Shown piece after piece: positions 54,419 to 63,618 of a stretch of DNA of 64,000 bases. The position numbers and the translations under genes are program-made. This DNA is from JAJDXO01 sp965213765 (GTDB lineage Bacteria > Pseudomonadota > Alphaproteobacteria > Rhodospirillales > UBA2165), in NCBI GenBank assembly GCA_965213765.1, contig OZ243926.1, positions 1,364,001 to 1,428,000 on the forward strand, written 5' to 3'. Position 1 is the stretch's first letter. Every line of letters starts with the position of its first letter. Below the pieces are notes generated by a model. The model did no database searches and was not told where the DNA came from. It was given only the letters and a program-made list of their open reading frames with translations.

Positions 54419-54654
54419 CAGGGTGTACTTGAGCCGGAGACTGACTTTTTGGACTTCTTTGCGCCCCGTGCGTTGCCACTCGGGGAGATCCTGCAGGTGA
54501 CCGGCAAACTGCTCAACCCTCACTTATCGGTCATCGCAATACACTATGTTGAATGATATTGGGCACGGGCCGCGGTCCGAATTCCGTTCGAAGCCGAGTC
54601 CCCGGGGCCTGCCTGATACCGTCGATCGGTGACACTGTTCATAGATCCCGGGAT

Positions 54655-54894
54655 TGGCAGGCTCCCTGGCGGCGTATCCGGGCTCGGGCCGGGCTCGACG
54701 ATGTGCGAATTCATGATCTCCGCCATAGCTTTGCCAGTGGCGGATTGCTCGTCGGCGAAGGGCTTCCGATGATCGGCAAGCTGCTCGGCCACACCCAGGT
54801 TCAGACAACCGCGCGATACGCCCATCTCGCCAACGATCCCGTCAAGTCGGCGGCAAACCGGATCGCGAGCAGGATCGCCGAAGTCAGCGGGTGA
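54655..54894 (+). pseudogene. C-terminal integrase fragment
   Basis: PWRRIRARAGLDDVRIHDLR, HSFASGGLLVGEGLPMIGKL and GHTQVQTTARYAHLANDPVK to the stop. It contains H-x-x-R, the second His and Tyr, but not the first Arg. It differs from the integrase at 52792 in the tail (SAANRIASRIAEVSG), which equals the tail at 31477. It therefore stems from another integrase. Confidence 0.8.
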
Positions 54895-54982
54895 AGCGGA
54901 CCCGGTCAGCCCGATCAACTCGCTGGCAAAATAGCTTCGGTTGGGCTGGCCGAACAATAGAGCCGGGCCAGGAGCACTCTCC

Positions 54983-55270
54983 CTAGCCTGCGGCAACAAG
55001 CGGTTCGATAGTGCCAATTTCGTTTGAACCTCGCGCTACATCCAGGTCGTAGAAGTTTTGCAGATTCAACCAAAACTCCGGTGTCATTCCGAGGGCTTGC
55101 CCCATGCGTAGCGCAGTGTCCGCCGTGATGGATCGACGACCGTGGACGATTTCGTTGATGCGACGCGGCGATACACCGATCGTTTTTGCCAACCGGTACT
55201 GACTGATCCCGAGCTCGTCGAGGATCTCGGTCAGATGTTCGCCAGGGTGAATCGGAGCGAGTGTGGTCAT
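54983..55270 (-). CDS. higA: HigA-type antitoxin
   Basis: 95 residues from ATG at 55270. LAPIHPGEHLTEILDELGIS, QYRLAKTIGVSPRRINEIVH (HTH), ITADTALRMGQALGMTPEFW. Classic HigA/VapI. It lies 13 bp downstream of the HigB stop, with the toxin gene first as usual for higBA. The frame is open to 55306, which would overlap higB. Confidence 0.88.
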   Translation of the reverse strand: MTTLAPIHPGEHLTEILDELGISQYRLAKTIGVSPRRINEIVHGRRSITADTALRMGQALGMTPEFWLNLQNFYDLDVARGSNEIGTIEPLVAAG

Positions 55271-55283
55271 GATATTCGATGCC

Positions 55284-55562
55284 TCAATGGTAGTCGGTGA
55301 TTTCAATGTCCATCGCGCCTCGGCCCGTCCATCGAAAGCACACGCGCCACTGGTCGTTGATGCGGATACTGTGCTGACCCTTCCTGCCGCCGCGCAATGC
55401 TTCGAGGCGATGGGACGGCGGAAACCGCAAGTCCGCTAGCTCTCTTGCCGCCACCACACGCTGAACTCTCATGCGGGCACGACGCTGGATATCTGGCGGA
55501 AGGCGGCGAACGGTTTGGCCGCTGAAGAGACGTTCGGCGTCCTTATCCTTGAACTGGTTCAC
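55284..55562 (-). CDS. higB: HigB-type RelE-fold toxin
   Basis: 92 residues from GTG at 55562. NQFKDKDAERLFSGQTVRRL, RLEALRGGRKGQHSIRINDQ, WRVCFRWTGRGAMDIEITDY-H. This matches HigB mRNA interferases. The upstream start is uncertain, because the frame continues through a tandem 16-bp repeat to a TTG at 55598. Confidence 0.85.
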   Translation of the reverse strand: MNQFKDKDAERLFSGQTVRRLPPDIQRRARMRVQRVVAARELADLRFPPSHRLEALRGGRKGQHSIRINDQWRVCFRWTGRGAMDIEITDYH

Positions 55563-55572
55563 GATACGTATA

Positions 55573-55604
55573 ATAACGCCAAGAGATAATAACGCCAAGA
55601 GATA
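55573..55604. repeat. Two tandem 16-bp units at the higB start
   Basis: ATAACGCCAAGAGATA, twice, exact. It begins 11 bp before the GTG of higB, so in the promoter/operator zone. It may be the HigA operator or a recent duplication that changes expression. Confidence 0.75.
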
Positions 55605-55717
55605 ATAATCTTGTTACGTACTTCAGTGGTCTGCGCAATCCAGTCAACCTATGGCTCGCGGGCGACGGCAAGTTTCATCGTAATGTGGTGACGACCGCCG
55701 CCGCCTTTACATCCGCC

Positions 55718-56267
55718 TCAATGTCCAGAGGACCTTGCCAACGATGTGCGCGTCCTGGGTAAGGCATGTGTAGGGTTGCGTAGCAGGAAGTCCGTGGCGA
55801 CCGTCGCGATGCGATCGGCGCAGCGGAACGTGGTGGCAAGATCGACGCGCTCGATCGTGCCGAAATGATCCCCGAAATCCCGCATTACCGAAATATCCGA
55901 GCCGCCGAACCGGTAGATCGCCTGCCAGTCGTCGCCAACCGCGAACAGTTGCGACCCGGGCGAACTGTCGAGCAGCGCCTTCAGCAGCCGCGCGCGGGAC
56001 GGCGAGATGTCCTGGAACTCGTCGACCAGGATGTAGCTGAACGGGCTGCGGTAACGTCCTTCCTCCACGAGATCGGTCGCCCGGTTGATCATGTCGTGGA
56101 AGTCGATCTCCCTGGAGGCGGCCAACGTGTCTTGATAGCGCTCGAAGATCGGTCGGAACACGGCGAGAAATGCCATCGCGCGCGTCTTGTCCCGGTGAGC
56201 GCCGGCGCGCTCGGCGACTTCCCCGAAGCTCAGCCGGCTGCCCTTGAAGTGTTGCAGGAAGGTGATC
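55718..56267 (-). pseudogene. UvrD/Rep-type helicase fragment
   Basis: ITFLQHFKGSRLSFGEVAER leads to IDFHDMINRATDLVEEGRYR, SYILVDEFQDISPSRARLL (motif II) and FAVGDDWQAIYRFGGSDISV (motif III), then TTFRCADRIATVATDFLL (motif IV). Both the Walker A N-terminus and the C-terminal half are missing. The frame ends in unrelated residues at 55718. Confidence 0.85.
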
Positions 56268-56327
56268 TACCGGAGGAGAGTCAGACCGCAGTTGACCGAG
56301 ACCAGGCTCTCGGATAGTATTTGGACC

Positions 56328-56948
56328 ATGGGTAATCTCCATATACATTCCGTTCGCAGTCCATACGATGAACCGAAGCTTGCATCCGCGGCTATCGCGG
56401 CACTGAGCCGCGCCGACGCTATGGGCCTGCTGTCTCGACAAATTACCTGCCTTGACGACACTGCCATGCAGAAACTTCAAACGGGTATGACCGAAGCTGG
56501 CATCGGCCATACATTTCTTACTGAGCTCAATCGCCTGCCGTGCTCCGACCCAAGCCAGCTTTCCGTGCTGTTGGAAAAGATTAGCGAAGCTCTGGATCAG
56601 TCGCCCGCCCCAGAGCACGAGTGGCGCATCTTGCAGGAAGTCCTGGGACTGGACCTGCTGACCCGTCTCCTGGGTATCTCCCAATCCAGTGCGCGACGTT
56701 ACTTGTCAGGCAGCCGCTCCACGCCCGACACGGTAGCGAGCCGTCTTCATTTCCTTGCCTTCGTGGTCGGCGATCTCTCCGGAGCGTACAACGACATCGG
56801 TGTCCGGCGCTGGTTCGAGCGACGTCGCGGGCGGCTGGACGGCAGTACTCCTGCCCAAGCACTGGGCGAGCACTGGTCGCCGGATGATGATGGGCCTCTT
56901 CGAGTGCAGAACCTCGCCAGTGCCCTCAGGACATCGCCAGCCACGTGA
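56328..56948 (+). CDS. Xre-type antitoxin of RES pair
   Basis: 206 residues from ATG at 56328. The HTH-bearing central part (LDLLTRLLGISQSSARRYLS) and the C-terminal DUF2384-like region (DIGVRRWFERRRGRLDGSTP, AQALGEHW) fit Xre/MbcA/ParS antitoxins that bind RES toxins. The stop overlaps the next GTG (GTGA). Confidence 0.8.
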   Translation: MGNLHIHSVRSPYDEPKLASAAIAALSRADAMGLLSRQITCLDDTAMQKLQTGMTEAGIGHTFLTELNRLPCSDPSQLSVLLEKISEALDQSPAPEHEWRILQEVLGLDLLTRLLGISQSSARRYLSGSRSTPDTVASRLHFLAFVVGDLSGAYNDIGVRRWFERRRGRLDGSTPAQALGEHWSPDDDGPLRVQNLASALRTSPAT

Positions 56949-57463
56949 TCGCGTTCCGGCATGCCGATCCCCGCTTTCCCTATTTGCGGGAGGATTCATC
57001 GCAGTCCGCCGGCCGATGGAATGCCGCCGGCGAACTGACCCACTATTTCTGCGATACCCCCGACGGTGCCTGGGCTGAGTTTCTCCGGCATGAGGAAATT
57101 ACCGATCCGGAGGATCTTCTCACCATTCGCCGTGCATTGTGGGCCGTCGACATCGGCGAACCTCCATCCCTCCAACCCGATCTCCCTCAAGAGATCCAGA
57201 TGGGCGGGCCCGAAGATTGGCCGGCATGCCGAGACTTCGCCCAAGCCAATCGAACGGCAGTTGACGGCATCACGGCGCCCTCCGCCGCGCTGCGTCCGGG
57301 AGGTGCCCACGGATGGCGCGTAGACAGCGGGCTCCAACCCGGACCCAAGCGAGACGGCAAGGTTTTTGTCCTCTTCGGGCTCCGTCCTGACCTTGTTGGC
57401 TGGCCTGCAACCATCGAGGGGCGACCGAGTATAGAGTTGCTTGTTCATGTGCGCCATTATTGA
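56945..57463 (+). CDS. RES-domain toxin (NAD-degrading family)
   Basis: 172 residues from GTG at 56945. AFRHADPRFPYLREDSSQSA, GRWNAAGELTHYFCDTPDGA, WAEFLRHEEITDPEDL. The Arg, GRWN and Glu/Ser positions are those of RES proteins, some of which are NAD+ phosphorylases/glycohydrolases. The end runs up to an IS3 fragment (about 57470), so the last residues may not be original. Confidence 0.8.
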   Translation: MIAFRHADPRFPYLREDSSQSAGRWNAAGELTHYFCDTPDGAWAEFLRHEEITDPEDLLTIRRALWAVDIGEPPSLQPDLPQEIQMGGPEDWPACRDFAQANRTAVDGITAPSAALRPGGAHGWRVDSGLQPGPKRDGKVFVLFGLRPDLVGWPATIEGRPSIELLVHVRHY

Positions 57464-57473
57464 CGGCAGCCTT

Positions 57474-57673
57474 TTCAGCTTGCCGTTCTCTTCCTCAAGC
57501 TGGCGCAGACGCCGCAACTCGCTGGTACCGAGCCCGGCATACTTCCTCTTCCAACGGTAATAGGTCTGCTCCGCGATCCCCATCTTCCGGCAAACCTCGC
57601 CAACCGACGTGCCCAACTCGGCCTCACGCAACGCAAACGCGATCTGTTCTTCCGTGTAACGACGCTTCTTCAT
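57474..57673 (-). pseudogene. IS3-family orfA, 5' part
   Basis: MKKRRYTEEQIAFALREAEL, SVGEVCRKMGIAEQTYYRWK, LRRLRQLEEENGKLKRL. HTH and leucine zipper of IS3/IS911-type orfA. It stops matching at 57474, next to the RES gene. The left IS end is probably within 57700-57730. Confidence 0.8.
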
Positions 57674-57772
57674 CGACAAAATCCTTGATAATCAAATCCT
57701 TGGACTCTGCCAGATTTGTCACATCGCAACTGGTACCGTTTATTGGGAGGACGTCACCTGCTCTTCGGATGT

Positions 57773-59557
57773 TCACAGGTCGGTGGCCGAGGCAAAACTC
57801 TCCGCATGGTTGAGCGTACCTAAAATAAATGCACGCAGCATTTCTCTCGTGTCAATCGGGCTCCCGGGATCGGAACCAACAATACCGAGGATCACATCGA
57901 GCGGATTGGCACCTATATCGCCCGCGGCCGACCAAGTGATCGCCTCGTCACGCGGCCGGAGCGATGCTTTGATCGGCGCAACTACCCAGACCTGACGGGC
58001 GATCTGGTCTCCAGTCTCCACGCTCCGAATTTCCCGATATTTTTCAATCCCTTCCAATCGGTTTTCCGTGTTCCCAGCCGTGGTGTACTTGGCATCAATC
58101 ACCGCAGCGTAAACCAGGCGATAGTCGCGGGGATCGTCGCGAGGTTTGAGGATCTCAAGAACGATGTCAGGTGTCCAGGGGGACTCGGACCTACCCCGAT
58201 AAATCGAATCGATACCCTGTGCCGCGTCGTGCGGTAGGATGGTGGGTTCATAGCGAAGACGAACGATTCGTTTGTCCGGGGCCTCAAAGGTGATCGCAGC
58301 ATTTCGATCAAGGTCAACCGAGAACCGATCACGGGCAATCGGCTCGAATATGGAATTGTGGGAGACGCAGGTCAGCCCAGCATCGCGCAGTGCCGCACAA
58401 ATTTGAAAGAACACCCATTGCTCGTATATGGTTTCGATTGGTTTCGCCCCCTCGGAGTCTCCCTGCTCTACGACGATCGCCGTATTTCGCAGGAAACCTC
58501 GCATCATTTGGGCAGCGAGCGAATACCGAGGATGGCTCCGAAAGACCGGAGTGTTGAAGCCATCGAAGAAATCACGCGGCAGCATCCGTGAAACCGGAAC
58601 GGCGAAAACTCGTATCGCCCTGCGCATATTGGTGAGCAAGGTCTCCGCGCTATCGATAACCTCCTGCAGTTTTGCAATTTTCGGTGCTTCGCGCAGTTGA
58701 AAGAAGCGCCGCAATGCGGAACCAGTCTCTCCATGCACGGCTATCGAGGCGGCGCGCGTGTCCCGCTCCTCCCTGGCGCGCATGAGACTGCGTTCGACTC
58801 GACGGCAAAGAAGGTCGATAAACGCAACAATAGTTCTGTTTTCCAAAGTGTCCCGTGAAGGCAACGCGGTGGGCAATTCAAGCAAAGTACCTGTACGTAG
58901 CGCCTGCCGGGGCCGGAGCCCGCGATGGGCAAATCCGCGCAAGACGCTAGCATCTAGGCGCTCTCCAGAATGAAGCATGCGAACCGCCAAGCCTCTTCGT
59001 AGCTCCAGGTGAGGTTCGTCGAAGACATCTGACAGTATTGCGGAATAGACGTGCCAGAAGCGTCTAATCTGAGTCAGTTCGACGCGTGCGGTGAGTGCCT
59101 GAAGGCTGTTGCGCTGAACCGGCAATCCACGAGACACAGCCACCCGCGATTTCGATACGAGATCGAGCAAGAGTTCGATACTGACCTGCCTTACGTCATC
59201 GAACATGCGCTCGTATGCGATCGCAGATAGTTTGCTCGGTTCGACCAAGGCGTAGAGCCGAACCAGCACAGAACCAGTGCTTGCATCACGCAGCAAAATG
59301 GGCGTTACGCCCGAGGCGCCATCAAGACAGGCCGAGGCCGGCCATTCGAGACGGCTTCGATGTTCCTGCGGTTGAACGTTTTCCGCTAGCGGGAAATCGC
59401 CGATGAAAACTTCGTACGATGTATTCTCGTCATGCTCCTCGACTTCGAAGCCGATCCGCGTGGTCTCCGTTACCTCAAAGGTGGCCGGTACCGTTGGCCC
59501 CCCGAGAGGTACGTCGAGCAATTTCGCGCGGCCGGAAAAAACGATGAAGCGGGTCAT
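57773..59557 (-). CDS. McrC-like nuclease (DUF2357/DUF524 type)
   Basis: 594 residues from ATG at 59557, overlapping the ATPase stop as ATGA. The N-terminal beta-rich DUF2357 part has VTETTRIGFEVEEHDENTSY. A helical middle follows (LENRTIVAFIDLLCRRVERS). The PD-(D/E)xK core is TPDIVLEILKPRDDPRDYRL, then YAAVIDAKYTTAGNTENRLE (D, E-x-D-A-K). This is the nuclease partner that sits with McrB-like AAA ATPases. The active-site residues appear intact. Confidence 0.82.
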   Translation of the reverse strand: MTRFIVFSGRAKLLDVPLGGPTVPATFEVTETTRIGFEVEEHDENTSYEVFIGDFPLAENVQPQEHRSRLEWPASACLDGASGVTPILLRDASTGSVLVRLYALVEPSKLSAIAYERMFDDVRQVSIELLLDLVSKSRVAVSRGLPVQRNSLQALTARVELTQIRRFWHVYSAILSDVFDEPHLELRRGLAVRMLHSGERLDASVLRGFAHRGLRPRQALRTGTLLELPTALPSRDTLENRTIVAFIDLLCRRVERSLMRAREERDTRAASIAVHGETGSALRRFFQLREAPKIAKLQEVIDSAETLLTNMRRAIRVFAVPVSRMLPRDFFDGFNTPVFRSHPRYSLAAQMMRGFLRNTAIVVEQGDSEGAKPIETIYEQWVFFQICAALRDAGLTCVSHNSIFEPIARDRFSVDLDRNAAITFEAPDKRIVRLRYEPTILPHDAAQGIDSIYRGRSESPWTPDIVLEILKPRDDPRDYRLVYAAVIDAKYTTAGNTENRLEGIEKYREIRSVETGDQIARQVWVVAPIKASLRPRDEAITWSAAGDIGANPLDVILGIVGSDPGSPIDTREMLRAFILGTLNHAESFASATDL

Positions 59558-62034
59558 TCTTCGGTAAACAATGAGTCGTCCAAGGTGCGCTCGGATGCCT
59601 CCAACCGGTGAAGTGCCTGGAGCGTACGTGGCACGTCGCACATGCGCTCTAACTTGCTAAAGAGACCTTTAAGGGCCTCCATCGCTCCCGGCCGGTAGAG
59701 TCGTCGAATTTGGGGAAGTACTCGCTGGCGCAACTGCATATCCAGCGCCTGGTCAAGCGAACAGAGACCTTCCGGGGCGTTCGCAACGAATCGGCGTATT
59801 AGGGTCTGCCGCCGCTGGGTCAACCCGCACCCGAGCGCGCTGAGTTCCGACTGAATTTCACTCAGAACTTCGACCGTGCGCGCAGGAACATTCTCGTTCC
59901 GCGTCCAACGGTCTCGGTCTGCTTGCAGCACAGGCTGTCCAGAGACTTGATGGGCTCCGGTCTGCGCCGTCGGCCCGAATACATGCAGGTGATCATCAAC
60001 GGTGAACTCGAGCAGATTACACCGATCCAGCAAGCGCATGGACAGGGGACGAGTGGTTTCGTCGAAGTTTACGGTTCCTGTGATGATGAGATTAGGGGCG
60101 ATCGCAAGACGTGCATAGGGACGGAACGGATCCTCGGCGATGACCGCATTTGGGTCGAACACATTTATGGACTGGTTTTCCGGCGCTCGCGAAATTGCCT
60201 GCATGATGTCGGCGAGGTAGTGCTCGGGCTGCGCAAGGTTGAGTTCATCGAGACAAACCGAAAAAACGGGAGCGAGTGACCCGAGTGCGTTGGACGCGTG
60301 CTGCGCTAGGATCATGTGGTGCAACATTCCGGAGGCAGCAGGAATAAACCTGTGCTCAAGCGCATCCGTGTAACCAAGGAAGTCGGCGGGACTTGTCCAG
60401 GATGGGTTCACATCTATCGCTACGAACCTCGTGTCGACGTTCTCCCCCGCAAGAGCTTCTGCATAGAGGACGGGCAGAGACGATTTCCCGGAGCCGGACA
60501 CGCCGCCGAGAACGAGCGGAGCACGCTCTTTCGCTGCCAGGTGGAAGGCGAGCAGGTCATCCCGCTCGAAAACGAATTCGCATTCCTCGACGTGCTGCAC
60601 AAATCGTTCGAAAAATTCTTCCTCTTGAACATGCGCCCTGTCGGACTTGATGTCCGGCAAATCGGGAAAGTCCAGAAAGGGAGTCGCCGTGCCGGCTTGA
60701 GACGGCGCATGCTCTCGTTCGCCTTGTTGACTCGAAGCGCTCAGCCCCAACCGTTGAAGCAGCGGCTCCAATGCCAGAAAATCGTTGAGGACACCCGTAC
60801 GATCGGATGATAGTCGCTCCGCGACAGCCTCCAGACTTTGAGTGATCATTTCCTCCTGGCGCTGCAACTGGTCTCGTTGGCTTTCGAGATTTTCGTCGGC
60901 TGTCCTGCGACGGGCTTCGAGTTCGTTTTCGAGTTCCTCAAGACGGCGAGTGCGCTCTCTGTCCAAAGTCGTCTTCTGCTCTTCGTACTGGGACTTCAAT
61001 TCCGCGAGCGTCGTATTGAGCGCGGCCACCCGTTCCTGCGCGCGGGCGTCGATCTGTGCTGCCTGGGAATCTACGCGCCGGTTGACCTCGGCCTTCACAC
61101 CTTCTTCGATCCGAAGAGCGAATGTCTCGTCCGACAGCAAGACCTCAAATAGGGGGTCGAGCGCATCAAGTGTGGCTGTCTCGCTGCCCAGAAATTGTTC
61201 GACACGCGCGACGACACCAGGTGACGATTGTGACTGTTCGACGAAACGCCCCAGCCGGTCGAGAAAATCGCGCCGCTCGCGACGCGACAGGAAGTCCCTC
61301 GCCACCTGTCGAATGGCGTCCTGAAGTGAGACAAGTTCCACTTCCTCCGCATCGTCCCGAAGTTCCTCGTAGAGTGCGCCGGTCACGGCCTCGTAAAGGA
61401 CATCGTGTCCGAAATGGTCGTTCGGCTTGCTGGCATCCCGCTGCACGACGACGTTATGCCGGAAATACCCGGGCCGACCGACGGCCGCACCAACCTCGAT
61501 ACGGTAAATCGTGTGCGGCGCGATCGGCTTGCTGAACCGGATTTCCGGCTCCATCAGGCGATCGTTCTCGGGTCTGTTGAGTTCGACCTTCAATGGTCCG
61601 TAGAGAGAGTCATCAACGCGCACCAGCACATGTCGTGTTGGCTCATGGTTGCATCGCATCCGGAAATCGTCGAGCAGTTCATTCGGATCCGAGACCGCCG
61701 CGTCCGGTGTCAGAATCTCCAGCAGGTTCTTCGGACTCGGCAGACTCGGTTGCAGCAGCTGGTAAATGTCCTTGTCGGGCGACGCAGACGGACCCACCGC
61801 GTCCTCGATCCCCGACATGACCAGACATCCGGGTGGCGCGTGCATGACGCGCGCCTCGCCCTTCAGCATCCACCAGGCACGGCCACGGTTCGGAAACTCC
61901 AGCATGGGCTCGGTGACAAGCTTACCCTCGGTATCGGCGATCGGAACGACTGTCGAAAAGAAATTGTCACTGGCGCCGGCCTCGAAGCTCCGCTGCCCGA
62001 CGGCAAAGAAATATCGCTTATCTTTGAACTCCAA
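59554..62034 (-). CDS. McrB-like AAA+ ATPase with coiled coil
   Basis: 826 residues from TTG at 62034, preceded by AGGAGT; the frame is open to 62103. The N-terminal ~270 residues are a beta-rich domain of unknown type. Residues ~340-440 form a long coiled coil (QYEEQKTTLDRERTRRLEEL). The AAA+ domain has VLGGVSGSGKSSLPVLYAEA (Walker A), VFSVCLDELNLAQPEHYLAD (Walker B) and IITGTVNFDETTRPLSMRLL (McrB-like NxD region). The architecture is that of a coiled-coil McrB relative (CoCoNuT-like). With the nuclease downstream it is a likely restriction or phage-defence pair. Confidence 0.82.
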   Translation of the reverse strand: MEFKDKRYFFAVGQRSFEAGASDNFFSTVVPIADTEGKLVTEPMLEFPNRGRAWWMLKGEARVMHAPPGCLVMSGIEDAVGPSASPDKDIYQLLQPSLPSPKNLLEILTPDAAVSDPNELLDDFRMRCNHEPTRHVLVRVDDSLYGPLKVELNRPENDRLMEPEIRFSKPIAPHTIYRIEVGAAVGRPGYFRHNVVVQRDASKPNDHFGHDVLYEAVTGALYEELRDDAEEVELVSLQDAIRQVARDFLSRRERRDFLDRLGRFVEQSQSSPGVVARVEQFLGSETATLDALDPLFEVLLSDETFALRIEEGVKAEVNRRVDSQAAQIDARAQERVAALNTTLAELKSQYEEQKTTLDRERTRRLEELENELEARRRTADENLESQRDQLQRQEEMITQSLEAVAERLSSDRTGVLNDFLALEPLLQRLGLSASSQQGEREHAPSQAGTATPFLDFPDLPDIKSDRAHVQEEEFFERFVQHVEECEFVFERDDLLAFHLAAKERAPLVLGGVSGSGKSSLPVLYAEALAGENVDTRFVAIDVNPSWTSPADFLGYTDALEHRFIPAASGMLHHMILAQHASNALGSLAPVFSVCLDELNLAQPEHYLADIMQAISRAPENQSINVFDPNAVIAEDPFRPYARLAIAPNLIITGTVNFDETTRPLSMRLLDRCNLLEFTVDDHLHVFGPTAQTGAHQVSGQPVLQADRDRWTRNENVPARTVEVLSEIQSELSALGCGLTQRRQTLIRRFVANAPEGLCSLDQALDMQLRQRVLPQIRRLYRPGAMEALKGLFSKLERMCDVPRTLQALHRLEASERTLDDSLFTEE

Positions 62035-62173
62035 GGGACTCCTCCGTGAGTTGAATAGGATGCAGCAACACTCAGCAAAGGGTCCGCATCGTGCTTCGCC
62101 CAATGGGCGGCGCTTTCGATTTCCTTGATCGCTCGGTCAATGAGATCAGGGATCATTCGAAATACTTTGTAAT

Positions 62174-62285
62174 TCAATTTGCGACGAGCACAAGGTCTAT
62201 GGCTTCCAAGACCGCGGATTTTCCGATGTTGTTGTCGACGATCAATACGACGTGATCCGGAAAGAGCAAGTCAGCAGTTCTTATG
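62174..62285 (-). pseudogene. Walker-A piece of an OLD/RecF-like ATPase
   Basis: LLFPDHVVLIVDNNIGKSAV, then LEAIDLVLVAN and a stop at 62174. DNNIGKSAVLEAIDL is the P-loop of OLD-family/RecF-type ATPases. Everything after the first helix is missing. It was probably part of the same defence cluster. Confidence 0.65.
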
Positions 62286-62398
62286 CCCCCAAAATTCCGT
62301 ATTTTTTGGTCTGCTGATCTTCAAGGTAACCTCCAGTTCCAGCCGTCACGACCAGCAAAAGAGGCACCGGATGCGTGCAAGATGCGATATGTCGCTGA

Positions 62399-62476
62399 TC
62401 AGGCCGCCTCAAACTTGTCGACCTTGATTTCGTCGGCACGGTTGCGCATCTGCCAGAGATTGTAGGCTATCTGCAT
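62399..62476 (-). other. 25-residue ORF, probable gene remnant
   Basis: MQIAYNLWQMRNRADEIKVD, then KFEAA and a stop. It has the feel of a real protein C-terminus but is too short to assign. Confidence 0.25.
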
Positions 62477-62529
62477 GCCGAGTCAGGCCTCCGGTGTCGA
62501 CCCAAACGGATGGGATTAAATCTTTCATT

Positions 62530-63165
62530 TCAATGACCGACCATCTGGTCGAATCGACGAAGGAAAAGGCGTGCGGTGACTAGCGAATTCTGAAGTCTGA
62601 AGGCCGCATCCTCTTCTTCGGCGAGGCCTGGGTGTCCGCCATGGGGGTGCATTCTGCTCATCAACCCTTGAACGAATTGCGGTTTTTGGTTGTTGGAATT
62701 CCACTCGTTGTAGTCTGCAAGCAGAAACGGCGGTTGAAGGCTGCCAAGGTAGTCCCGCCTCGCCTTGCCGTCACCGCTGCCGGTATAGCCTAAGCTGGTG
62801 GCTATTTCGTTCAGATAGCTCTCGTAAAAGTTTCGCAACTCTCCGTTGGCCGATGACCACTCCCCTCGACTGAACGCCGAGACAGCCTGCGTCAAATGCC
62901 CCTTCGCTACCGCGAATCCGTATCGGTCCAGCAATGACTCGACCTCGCTTTCGGCTTCCCGAAAGTCAAGCTGGGGAATGTCTGAAGGCAGCATTCTGAC
63001 AAGCTGAACGGTCGTTTCGTTCTGCCCGCTATGCCAAGAGTCGTCGGAGTCGGTCTCCGCGGCGGCAATGGCGGCGCAGCCGAGCAGGACGGCGCCGAGA
63101 ATGCCGGCCGACATGCGGACGGCGCGCCGGCAGCGCTGCGGCGCGGTAGGACGGGTCCGGGACAC
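62530..63165 (-). CDS. Exported protein or lipoprotein, unknown
   Basis: About 211 residues from GTG at 63165. AVRMSAGILGAVLLGCAAIA contains a possible lipobox (LLGC) or a type I signal. The mature part is helical (AESEVESLLDRYGFAVAKGH, FYESYLNEIATSLGY). It starts 11 bp after the XRE gene stop, in the same direction. Not recognised. Confidence 0.55.
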   Translation of the reverse strand: MSRTRPTAPQRCRRAVRMSAGILGAVLLGCAAIAAAETDSDDSWHSGQNETTVQLVRMLPSDIPQLDFREAESEVESLLDRYGFAVAKGHLTQAVSAFSRGEWSSANGELRNFYESYLNEIATSLGYTGSGDGKARRDYLGSLQPPFLLADYNEWNSNNQKPQFVQGLMSRMHPHGGHPGLAEEEDAAFRLQNSLVTARLFLRRFDQMVGH

Positions 63166-63175
63166 GGGGACGCGC

Positions 63176-63514
63176 TCAGGTGGTTTCGGGGGTGACGACG
63201 CGGAGCGTTCCCCCGGAGGCCGCGCGCGGCTGGCGGACGACAATTTCGACGTCGCGCCCCAGCGCGGTCAACAGCCGGAACAGGCGTTCCAGCGAGTATT
63301 CGCGGAAGTCGCCGCGCAGCAGCCGTGACACGTCGGGCTGGGAGAGGCCGAGCAGCCGCGCGGCCTCGGTCTGGGTGATGCCGCGATCGCGGACGATGTC
63401 GTCGATGCGGCTGACGAGTTCGGCCTTGACGAGGTGAGCGTCGGCGTCGGAAAAGCCGAGATCGGTGAAGACGTTGCCGTTGCCGCGCTCCACGGTGGTG
63501 TCGGTGGTTTCCAT
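63176..63514 (-). CDS. XRE-family HTH protein (HigA-2-like)
   Basis: 112 residues from ATG at 63514. VFTDLGFSDADAHLVKAELV, SRIDDIVRDRGITQTEAARL, LGLSQPDVSRLLRGDFREYS, then LERLFRLLTALGRDVEIVV. This is the HTH family often encoded as the second gene of RelE-like toxin pairs. No toxin is visible upstream in the remaining space, so it may be an orphan regulator. Confidence 0.8.
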   Translation of the reverse strand: METTDTTVERGNGNVFTDLGFSDADAHLVKAELVSRIDDIVRDRGITQTEAARLLGLSQPDVSRLLRGDFREYSLERLFRLLTALGRDVEIVVRQPRAASGGTLRVVTPETT

Positions 63515-63618
63515 GGCGTCAGTCTCCGTGGTGGGTGTCAAGGTAGCGCCGCCCGGCGGCGCGACGGCGACGCCGGACCCTAGGGGTTTCGCCATAACCG
63601 GACAAGACGGCTGTCATG

